From positions 1-16,240 of the forward strand of contig DASQDR010000016.1 in the NCBI GenBank assembly GCA_035634055.1: a stretch of DNA of 16,240 bases, given 5' to 3'. Made by a program: the position numbers and the translations under genes. A model generated the notes under the pieces. It was not told where the DNA came from. It saw only the letters and a program-made list of their open reading frames with translations, and ran no database searches. Below are positions 1-6,597 of this stretch, one piece after another. The stretch comes from JAICTV01 sp035634055. Lineage in GTDB: Bacteria; Planctomycetota; Phycisphaerae; Tepidisphaerales; Tepidisphaeraceae. The first letter of the stretch is position 1. Each line of letters starts with the position of its first letter.

Positions 1-3000
1 GCGCTGCCGGTGACCTGCAGCGTGCCGCCGTTGAAGGTGACCGGGCCGGCCGCTGCGCCGAGGTTCGCGTCGCTGCCGACGCTCAGTGTGCCGCCGGTCA
101 GGGTCGTGCCACCGGTGTAGGTGTTGGCGCCGTTGAGCGTCGTGGTGCCGCCGGCGCTGGCGACCTTAACGGTGCCGTCACCGTTGACGATGGCGCCACT
201 CACGTTGATCGCGCCGGGGCCGGCGAAGGTGACCGTTTGCGTTCCGTTATTCAGGACGCTCTGCAAGGTCCCCGCGCCGGTGCCGGCGGCGGTGCCGGCG
301 ATGTTGCCGGTGACGTGCAGGGCATTGCTGCCGGTGGTAGCCACCTGCGTGACGGTCAGGTTGTTCTGGAGCGTGACGGCGCCCGCGAACGTCGAGTTGT
401 TGTCGGTGCCGCCGCCGATGCCAAGCGTGTACGGCGCGGTCTGGGCGACGTTGTTGTACCCCTCGGTGTTGAACCCGCCGCCGCTGACGGTGATCGGGTT
501 GCTCAGCGTGACGCCGCCGGCCGTGCGAAGATTGGCATCGACCATGTTGGTGGTTGCGGTTCCGGCCGTCTCGTCCAACGTCATGTCGTTGCCGCCGACC
601 AGCACGACGTTAGCGGAAGGTCCGACCGGGCCGCTGGCAGTGCCAACATTGCTCGCGGCGACGGCGATGCCGCCCTGCGCGATGACGGTTTGATAGCCGA
701 CCAGGCCGGTGACCGCTTCGTTGTTGGTGTAGAGGTTCTGTGCGGAGAGCGTGAGCGTGCCGGTGCCGACCTTTCGGATGGCAATTCGGCCGGGGTTGGC
801 GGTGCCGATCACGCCGGCGTAGGTGCTGTCGGTGTCGAGGTCGCCGATGCGGAGCCGCGCCGAGCTGCTGGCGGAGGCGTTGCCGATGCCGGCGGTGCCC
901 GAAAGCGAGCCGAAGCTGATGGTGCCGCCGATGGCCGTCAGCGTCACCGACCCGCCATTGAAGTTCCACGCCGCATCGGCGCTGCCGGAGTTTCGGGTGA
1001 AGGTGACGTTCCCGACGGTGTTGGTGAACGAGCCGGTGAAGAGCGCGTTGGTGTAAGTCGTCCCGGTGGCGGTGGCGCCGAGGAAGGCGAGGGTGCCGCT
1101 GCCGGCGTTGCGCGTGATGGTGGCGCCGCCCACCAGGTTGTGGTTAACCGTCAACGTGCCGGCGCCGCTGTCGAGCAAGATGTTGCCGGAGACGGTGGCG
1201 GTGGACTGCGTGGGGGCGGTGCCGCCGGACTGGCCGAGCGTCGTGCTGGTCGTGGCGCTGATGGCGGCGTCGGTGAGCGTCAAGTTGCCAATGCTGCCGG
1301 CGCCCGCCGCCGCGAGTTGTAGCCCGGAGCCGGTGACGGAGATCGGGCCGGTGTAGCCGGCGTTGTTGCCGGAGAGCACGAGGGTGCCGCCGCCGGTGAC
1401 GTTCAACGCGCCCGCGCCGCTGATGGCGCCGGCGATGGTCGCGGTGCCGGTGCGGTTGACGTTGACGGTGCCGTTGTTGCTCAAGGTGCCCGAGCCGATG
1501 CTGCCGGTCGCGCCGCCCGCGCCGATCTGGAGCGTCGCGCCCCAGGTGACGCTGACCGCGCTGGTGTTCGCGAGGCTTCCTGCCAGGACGAGCGTGCCAC
1601 CCTCGATCTGCGTGGGGCCGGTGAAGGTGTTGGCGGCGGTGTTGGCGATGGTGAGCGAGCCGTTGCCCTGCTTGGTCAGGCCGGTGCTGCCGGCGATCGC
1701 GCCGCCACCGCTGAACGTGTAGGGCAGGGCGGCCGGGTTGTTCACCACCACGCCGCCGGGGCTGACGACGGCCGTCAGCTCGACGGCGCCACTGGCGGCG
1801 GTCCCGTCGAAGGTGACGAAGTCACCGGCGAGGTACTTGGTGGGGGTGCCGGCGGCGATGAGCTTCCAGTTCTCCGAGAGGTTCACGTCCCAGTCGTCCG
1901 ACTGGTTGCCGACCCACTTGGGGGCGTCGGCGGTGAGGTCTACGTAAATATTCGTATTGGCGGTGTCGTGCTTCAGGCCGGCGCCGGCGGTGACCCGCTG
2001 CGGCAGCGACCCGAGCGTGAACTGCCCGATGCCCGCCAGGGCGGCGCCCTCGTAATCGATCAGGACGTACTTGCCCGGCTGCACCGGCCCGCTGCCGTCG
2101 CTGGCGAGGTTGACGGTGTTGGCGCCCGCCGCGAGCCCGAGGACGAGCGCGTCGGCGCCGGTGACGGCTAGCTTGTCGCCGCCGTTGGTGGAGTTGATCT
2201 CGTAGTTCAGCGTGTGCGTCCCGGCCGAGAGGTTCAGGCCGGCCACCGTGAGGGTGCCGATGGTGGTGCCGCCGGGGGCGAGCAGCGCGCCGTTGTTGGC
2301 GGTAACGCTGCCGCCGACGGTGCCGGTGCCGGCAAGGGCGCCGCCGGCGTTGATGATGACCGCGCCGCTGCCGGTGGGGGAGCCGCCGTTGGCGACAAGG
2401 GTCCCGCCGTTGATGGTGGTCCCGCCGCTGTAGGCGTTGGCGCCTGAGAGCGTCAGGGTGCCCGCGCCACCCTTGACCACGGCGACCGTCCCGCCGGTGC
2501 CGGCGTTGTCGCGGATGATGTTGGAGAACGTGCTGTTGCCGCTGCCGTTGACGGTGAGGGTGCTGGTGGTGCCGACGGCGCCGTTCTGGACGAACGCGCC
2601 GTTGGCGGCCGTGGCGCCGCCCAGGACGGCGACGGTCTGGTTGAAGCCCGCGAGGTCCAGCGAACTGGGGGTGACGGCGCTGGTGCTGCTGTTAACGTTG
2701 AGGGTGGTCGTCGCCGGCAGCGCGTTGTGAGTGCCGAGCGTGAGGTTGCCGCCGTTGATGGTGGTCGAGCCGGTGTAGGTGCTGTTGCCCGCCAGCACCT
2801 GGGCCAGCGTGGAGTTGTTGGTGGCGCCGTCGGTGCGGAGGGCGCGGACGAGGTTGATGTTGCCGGCGATGACGCCGGAGAACGTGCGCGAGCCGGTGGC
2901 GGTGGTCGCGCCGGTGATGGTGACGGTGGAAGCGTTGCTGGCGTGCGTGTTGGTTATCGTGCCGCCGCCGCTGGCGGTGTCCTCCAGGAAGTCAATGGTA

Positions 3001-4688
3001 TTGGTGGTGACCGAGGTCGGGACGATGTTGGCGCCGTTGAAGTCGAGCGTGCCGCCGCGACCGACCCGCCAGGCGCGGGTGCCGGAGAAGGTGGAAGAGG
3101 TCCCCAGGTTGGTCGCGGTAGAGAGCTTGGCGGTGCCGCCGTTGACCGTCATGCCCGCGCTGGAGAGCGAGAAGGTGGAGCCGGAGAAGGCGACACTGCC
3201 AGGCCCATTGACGATGATGCCGCCGCCGCCCGCGGTGGCGATCGTCCCGGTCAGCGTGATGTCGCCACTGCCGCCGAACGTGAAGCCGCGCTTGACGCTG
3301 CCGCCGTTGGCGAGGTTGGTGCCGATCGTCACGCCGGCGGTGTTGGTCGAGAGGATCGGCAGGTCCGCCACCGCCGACGGGGCGAAGGTGAGCGAGCCGC
3401 CGTTGAGGGCGATCGCGCCGGTGCCGGTGAAGAGCAGGCCGTTTGACGGCTGAAGGGCCGTCCCGCTGTTGGTGATGGTGATGCCGGTGCCGCCGGTGTT
3501 CTCCACGTGCAGCGTGTTCGTCTGCTTACCGGTGATCGACTGGGTGCCGGAGAGGCGGACGTTGTCGTTGGCGACTGCCGCGGCGTAACCGGTGACCTGC
3601 TCGGTGGTGCGATTCAGGACGCGGACGCCGACGGCTGGGTCATAGGTCGCGAAGCCGCTCCCGGTGCCCGTCGCGCTGCCGTCGGCGAGCGCGCCGCGGA
3701 GGACGGCGGCCTGCGTGGTGCCGCTGCCGGCGACGCCACTAAGGGCGGCGAAGCTGGCGGTCTCGCCGATCGTGCTGACGGTCGGGGCGGCGGTGAAGAA
3801 GATCGAAGCGACGCCCGCGCCCGGCGTCGAGCCGAGGTTGGTCCCGCGGTAAAGCTGCGTTGAGCCGTAGGTGCGCGTCCCAAGCGCCCCCGCGGTCAGC
3901 GTCAGGGGCTGGGCGGCGTTGGCGATCAGCGTGAGCGTGCCGTGCCCGCCCTGGGCGGCGGTGTTGGGCGTGAGCGTGGCCACGCTGAGGGTGCGCGCCC
4001 CGGCCGCGTCACCGGAGGCGATGAACTCACCGGTGTTGACCGTCAGGACGCTGGTGGGCGCGGCGCCCGTGGTGCCCAGCGAGACGGTGCCGCCGTTCAC
4101 CGCCAAGCGGCCGAAGCTGTTGCTGGCGCTGGTAAGGTTGAGCGTCCCGCCGCCGAGCTGTTGCAGCACCAGCGGCTCGGCGCCGGTGATGGCGCCGGAG
4201 ACGTCAAGGGTCGCGCCGGCACCGACCGACCAGTTCTGGCTCGCGCCCAGCGCGACAGAGGCGCCGATTGTGGTCGTGCCGCTGTTGAGGGATGCGAGGT
4301 TGATGCCGGCGTCGCCGAGCGTCAGCACGTTACTGCCGCCGATGCTGTAGCCGGACGTGGAGAAGACCAACCCGCGAGCGCCCAGGGCGGCGGCGAGGTT
4401 AACCGACCCGGCCGCGCCGCCGAAGGAGGCGATGTCAACCGTCCCGGTGGTGTCGGTCCAGGCGATATCGGCCGTGCCGTTGTACCAGTTGGCGGCGCCA
4501 AGGTCCCAGGTGCCGTTGCCACCGCCGGTGGTGGAGTTGGTCAGCCCCGGATCCCAATAGAGGGTTGCCGCCGGCGCCTGGGGCACCGTCGAGCAAAGCG
4601 CGACCGCCGCGGCCAGCGCCGCCAAGCGGCGGCGCCGTGCGTTGATCTGAAGGGACGTCCGAGACCGCATGTGCTGCTGCTCTCCCAT
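1..4688 (-). CDS. Giant secreted autotransporter-associated beta-strand repeat protein (3' end outside window)
   Basis: The frame begins at an ATG (4688-4686) preceded by GAGGAG seven bases upstream and stays open for 1562 codons to the left edge, so the C-terminus is missing. Residues 18-41 look like a signal peptide: four Arg, then an Ala/Leu-rich core, cleaved near APAA/TLYW. The rest is low-charge sequence rich in Gly, Thr, Asn, Ala and Val, with repeated TLTLSG..N.YSGGTTINGG-type motifs (around residues 633-647, 739-760, 1003-1033, 1063-1120 and 1524 on), as in the autotransporter-associated beta-strand repeat family (TIGR02601-like). Such repeats are expected to stack into a beta-helix. 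Residues 803-922 look like a unit ending (LAPGGTTIGTLTV, then YEINSTNGGDKLAV and GKYVLIDYEG), and a second unit starts at 924-940 with KWVG..SDDWD....ENW. No catalytic motif was seen. It is probably a cell-surface adhesin or scaffold; the missing end may carry a PEP-CTERM tail or another anchor. Divergent from the regulator gene. Confidence 0.9.
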   Translation of the reverse strand, partial: MGEQQHMRSRTSLQINARRRRLAALAAAVALCSTVPQAPAATLYWDPGLTNSTTGGGNGTWDLGAANWYNGTADIAWTDTTGTVDIASFGGAAGSVNLAAALGARGLVFSTSGYSIGGSNVLTLGDAGINLASLNSGTTTIGASVALGASQNWSVGAGATLDVSGAITGAEPLVLQQLGGGTLNLTSASNSFGRLAVNGGTVSLGTTGAAPTSVLTVNTGEFIASGDAAGARTLSVATLTPNTAAQGGHGTLTLIANAAQPLTLTAGALGTRTYGSTQLYRGTNLGSTPGAGVASIFFTAAPTVSTIGETASFAALSGVAGSGTTQAAVLRGALADGSATGTGSGFATYDPAVGVRVLNRTTEQVTGYAAAVANDNVRLSGTQSITGKQTNTLHVENTGGTGITITNSGTALQPSNGLLFTGTGAIALNGGSLTFAPSAVADLPILSTNTAGVTIGTNLANGGSVKRGFTFGGSGDITLTGTIATAGGGGIIVNGPGSVAFSGSTFSLSSAGMTVNGGTAKLSTATNLGTSSTFSGTRAWRVGRGGTLDFNGANIVPTSVTTNTIDFLEDTASGGGTITNTHASNASTVTITGATTATGSRTFSGVIAGNINLVRALRTDGATNNSTLAQVLAGNSTYTGSTTINGGNLTLGTHNALPATTTLNVNSSTSAVTPSSLDLAGFNQTVAVLGGATAANGAFVQNGAVGTTSTLTVNGSGNSTFSNIIRDNAGTGGTVAVVKGGAGTLTLSGANAYSGGTTINGGTLVANGGSPTGSGAVIINAGGALAGTGTVGGSVTANNGALLAPGGTTIGTLTVAGLNLSAGTHTLNYEINSTNGGDKLAVTGADALVLGLAAGANTVNLASDGSGPVQPGKYVLIDYEGAALAGIGQFTLGSLPQRVTAGAGLKHDTANTNIYVDLTADAPKWVGNQSDDWDVNLSENWKLIAAGTPTKYLAGDFVTFDGTAASGAVELTAVVSPGGVVVNNPAALPYTFSGGGAIAGSTGLTKQGNGSLTIANTAANTFTGPTQIEGGTLVLAGSLANTSAVSVTWGATLQIGAGGATGSIGSGTLSNNGTVNVNRTGTATIAGAISGAGALNVTGGGTLVLSGNNAGYTGPISVTGSGLQLAAAGAGSIGNLTLTDAAISATTSTTLGQSGGTAPTQSTATVSGNILLDSGAGTLTVNHNLVGGATITRNAGSGTLAFLGATATGTTYTNALFTGSFTNTVGNVTFTRNSGSADAAWNFNGGSVTLTAIGGTISFGSLSGTAGIGNASASSSARLRIGDLDTDSTYAGVIGTANPGRIAIRKVGTGTLTLSAQNLYTNNEAVTGLVGYQTVIAQGGIAVAASNVGTASGPVGPSANVVLVGGNDMTLDETAGTATTNMVDANLRTAGGVTLSNPITVSGGGFNTEGYNNVAQTAPYTLGIGGGTDNNSTFAGAVTLQNNLTVTQVATTGSNALHVTGNIAGTAAGTGAGTLQSVLNNGTQTVTFAGPGAINVSGAIVNGDGTVKVASAGGTTTLNGANTYTGGTTLTGGTLSVGSDANLGAAAGPVTFNGGTLQVTGS

Positions 4689-4695
4689 TACCCAG

Positions 4696-4701
4696 CTCCT
4701 C
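4696..4701 (-). promoter_or_regulatory. Ribosome binding site of the giant gene
   Basis: On the minus strand GAGGAG is followed by seven bases and then ATG at 4688. It is the best Shine-Dalgarno match in this leader and fixes the start ahead of the in-frame ATG at 4670, which has no comparable site. Confidence 0.7.
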
Positions 4702-4714
4702 TTCGCGACAACGG

Positions 4715-4736
4715 TCACCGGTGAAGGTGACGTCAC
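4715..4736. promoter_or_regulatory. Paired palindromes, candidate operator or leader hairpin
   Basis: TCACCGGTGA (4715-4724) and GTGACGTCAC (4727-4736) are each perfect 10-bp palindromes, separated by two bases, with centres 12 bp apart. They lie 27-48 bases upstream of the giant gene's ATG. Read as minus-strand RNA, the same bases could also form a GUCACC/GGUGAC stem (4731-4726 with 4719-4714) around a six-base loop. The role, as a protein-binding operator or a leader structure, is inference. Confidence 0.35.
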
Positions 4737-5101
4737 TCTGCTGCCCTCGGCGGCGCGGCCCGCGACCGGCGCCAGACGTGTGATGCGGAGCACGAAGGAC
4801 CGCGCTCCGCTGCCGCCTCCAGTACGAGGCCGAGCGACGCGTGGGTCGCTCGCCGGATGCACGGGAGACGCTGAAACCTTAATTTGCACTTCTGCGCGAC
4901 AGGGGCCACACCTTTGTCTGTCCCTTTTGCACCTAGTTGTGTAGGAATCACGGCTGCGAAAACCCCGAAAATTGACGCCAGCAAGGGGAAAACGCGTCAA
5001 ACGCTCGCGATCCTGTGAGAAATCCCGTAGGCTGGAAGGGCCGCTGCAAGCGTGAGCGGGGTTACGGCTTAGCGGGGCTGCCCGCAAACGCGCGAACCGC
5101 G

Positions 5102-5105
5102 GGAG
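5102..5105 (+). promoter_or_regulatory. Ribosome binding site of the regulator
   Basis: GGAG lies five bases before the ATG at 5111. The in-frame GTG at 5015 has no such site and would add 32 residues without family resemblance, so this site supports the later start. Confidence 0.55.
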
Positions 5106-5110
5106 AGACC

Positions 5111-6349
5111 ATGCGCGGGCGAGCCTTCACCGATCGTAAGCTTCAGCGCGTGGCGCTGATGGTCGAAAGCGCCGTCGCGCCGCGGCGGCGGATGCTCGCC
5201 GGCGTCGCACGCTACGTCCGCGAGCACGAGCCCTGGGCGATTTACCTCAAGCCGTTCGGCGTGGAGCAGTCGCTGGACCACTGGCTGCGACAGTGGAACG
5301 GCGACGGCATCATCGCCGCCGTCCACGAGATCGACGCCGAGGCCTTGCGAAGCTCCGGCATCCCGATCGTGGACGTGGTCGGGCTGTTCCCCGAGGAGAA
5401 CGTCCCGCTGGTGCACGCCAACGACCGGTCCGTCGGCCGGGTGGGCGCCGAGCACCTGCTCGAGCGCGGCTACCGCAACTTCGCCTTCGTGCAGTACCCG
5501 TTGTTCTGGGCGACCGACCGCAGGCAGGGGTTCGAGCAGGTGGTCGCCGCTGCCGGTTACAAGTGCGATGCGTACCAGCTCGCCTACCCGTCCGCGGGCC
5601 TGGGCGGCCCCGGGTTCTGGGAGCAGCAGCAGAAGAACCTGGTCGATTGGATCCGGTCGCTGCCAAAGCCGACCGGCGTGATGACCAGCACCGACCTGCT
5701 CGGCCAGCAGTTCCTCGAGGCGTGCCAGCGGGCGGCGGTCGTTGTGCCCGAGCAGGTGGCGGTGGTGGGGGCGGACAACGACGAGCTGGTCTGCAACATC
5801 TGCTTCCCCCCTCTGTCCAGCGTCGTGATCAACGACGATCAGCGCGGCTACATGGCGGCGGCGCTGCTCGATCAGCTCATGCAGGGCAAGCGCGTTCCCC
5901 GGCAGCCGGTCTACGTCGAGCCCAGCGGCGTCGTCAGCCGGGCCTCCACCGACATCCTGGCCATCGATGATCCCAGCCTTGCCGCCGCCCTCCACTTCCT
6001 GCGCGACCACGCGTGCGACGGGATCGGAGTCGACGACGTCGTGCGCGCGGTGCCGCTCTCGCGCAGCGTGCTGGAGCGGCGCTTCCGCAAGGTGGTCGGG
6101 CGATCGATCAACGACGAGATCGTCCGCGTGCGGCTGAACCGCGCCGTCGAGCTGCTGTCGGTCACGACGCTGGAGATCAAGTCGATCGCGCAGAAGGCCG
6201 GCTTCGGCAGCCCGTCTTACATGGGAGCCGTCTTTCGCGAGAAGCTAGGTCGTTCGCCCGGCTCGTACCGCGCCCGGGCGAAGCGGCCGATGGGTCAACT
6301 GAGCCAGGGGGCGGTGCCCGAATCCGCAACGGCATTGCCGGCGACGTGA
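5111..6349 (+). CDS. XylR-like AraC-family transcriptional regulator
   Basis: A 412-residue DNA-binding regulator. Residues 12-280 resemble the LacI/periplasmic-binding-protein-like sensor of XylR: VALMVESAVAPRRRMLAGVA at 14-33, the GIPIVDVVG strand at 83-91, the TGVMTSTDLLGQQFLEACQ element at 188-206 and the VVGADNDELVCNICFPPLSS segment at 218-237, which is typical of this group. Residues 290-388 are an AraC-type double helix-turn-helix; the second helix pair includes SIAQKAGFGSPSYMGAVFRE (358-377), followed by GRSPGSYR. Members bind a sugar through the N-terminal lobe and activate neighbouring degradation genes. The position between the giant gene and the pectinases suggests control of both, with a pectin-derived ligand rather than xylose; that is inference. 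The start is the ATG with GGAG five bases upstream; GTG at 5015 is an alternative. Confidence 0.93.
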   Translation: MRGRAFTDRKLQRVALMVESAVAPRRRMLAGVARYVREHEPWAIYLKPFGVEQSLDHWLRQWNGDGIIAAVHEIDAEALRSSGIPIVDVVGLFPEENVPLVHANDRSVGRVGAEHLLERGYRNFAFVQYPLFWATDRRQGFEQVVAAAGYKCDAYQLAYPSAGLGGPGFWEQQQKNLVDWIRSLPKPTGVMTSTDLLGQQFLEACQRAAVVVPEQVAVVGADNDELVCNICFPPLSSVVINDDQRGYMAAALLDQLMQGKRVPRQPVYVEPSGVVSRASTDILAIDDPSLAAALHFLRDHACDGIGVDDVVRAVPLSRSVLERRFRKVVGRSINDEIVRVRLNRAVELLSVTTLEIKSIAQKAGFGSPSYMGAVFREKLGRSPGSYRARAKRPMGQLSQGAVPESATALPAT

Positions 6350-6434
6350 CCGCGAACGGGACCAGAGCGTTTCTGCGCCCGCCAGAAGCTGCTGCGGAGG
6401 CCGCGACGCAATTTCGACACAGGTTGCCGCGATA

Positions 6435-6469
6435 ATCGCTGCTCGGCCGGGCAGTGGTCGCGTATTTTT
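6435..6469 (+). terminator. Candidate intrinsic terminator after the regulator gene
   Basis: Bases 6435-6444 can pair with 6449-6458 through a GGCC loop. This gives a 10-bp stem with three G-U wobbles, and a run of five T follows at 6465-6469. It lies about 85 bases past the regulator's stop and would separate it from the pectate lyase gene. The wobbles and the six-base gap before the T run keep this tentative. Confidence 0.35.
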
Positions 6470-6585
6470 CCGTGCCCACGTTCGTGCCGAGCGCGTCGGC
6501 CGTGCCAGACGTGGTCCGCTTTAATCGCTGTAAACGCCTCCGCGGCGGCGCAGTCTACCGGCTGTACGAGGGCGCGCTAAACGAC

Positions 6586-6590
6586 GAAGG
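6586..6590 (+). promoter_or_regulatory. Ribosome binding site of the pectate lyase
   Basis: GAAGG ends seven bases before the ATG at 6598. It supports that start over an in-frame upstream GTG at 6454, whose extra 48 residues would precede an otherwise normal signal peptide and would overlap the terminator-like hairpin. Confidence 0.6.
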
Positions 6591-6597
6591 TTCGTGC

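Larger units (their letters stand above)
4689..5110. other. Divergent intergenic region between the giant gene and the regulator
   Basis: These 422 bp contain no convincing gene. The short reading frames here, including one of 83 codons on the minus strand (4733-4984), lack family signatures and a ribosome site. The stretch 4870-5000 is visibly more A/T-rich than its surroundings and is the likely place for both promoters, though no clear -35/-10 pair stands out. It holds two adjacent 10-bp palindromes (4715-4736), a TTTGCAC direct repeat (4883-4889 and 4926-4932) bracketing a GACAG/CTGTC inverted pair (4898-4902 and 4918-4922), and an isolated TTGACG at 4972-4977 without a good -10 partner. 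Confidence 0.6.

Noticed and set aside
121..4350. Many plus-strand open frames rich in Val, Pro and Ala or in Gly, Arg and Asp (up to 361 codons at 237-1322)
   Set aside because: They are antisense shadows of the giant minus-strand gene. They lack ribosome sites and family motifs, while the minus frame gives a signal peptide and textbook beta-strand repeats throughout.
1..4600. DNA-level repetitiveness suggesting a minisatellite or CRISPR array
   Set aside because: The recurring GCCGCCGTTG-like words come from recurrent NGG-type codons in the protein repeats. There is no constant repeat length or spacer pattern.
4733..4984. An 83-codon minus-strand frame in the divergent intergenic region
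   Set aside because: No ribosome site, no family resemblance, mixed composition unlike the neighbouring genes, and it occupies the likely promoter zone.
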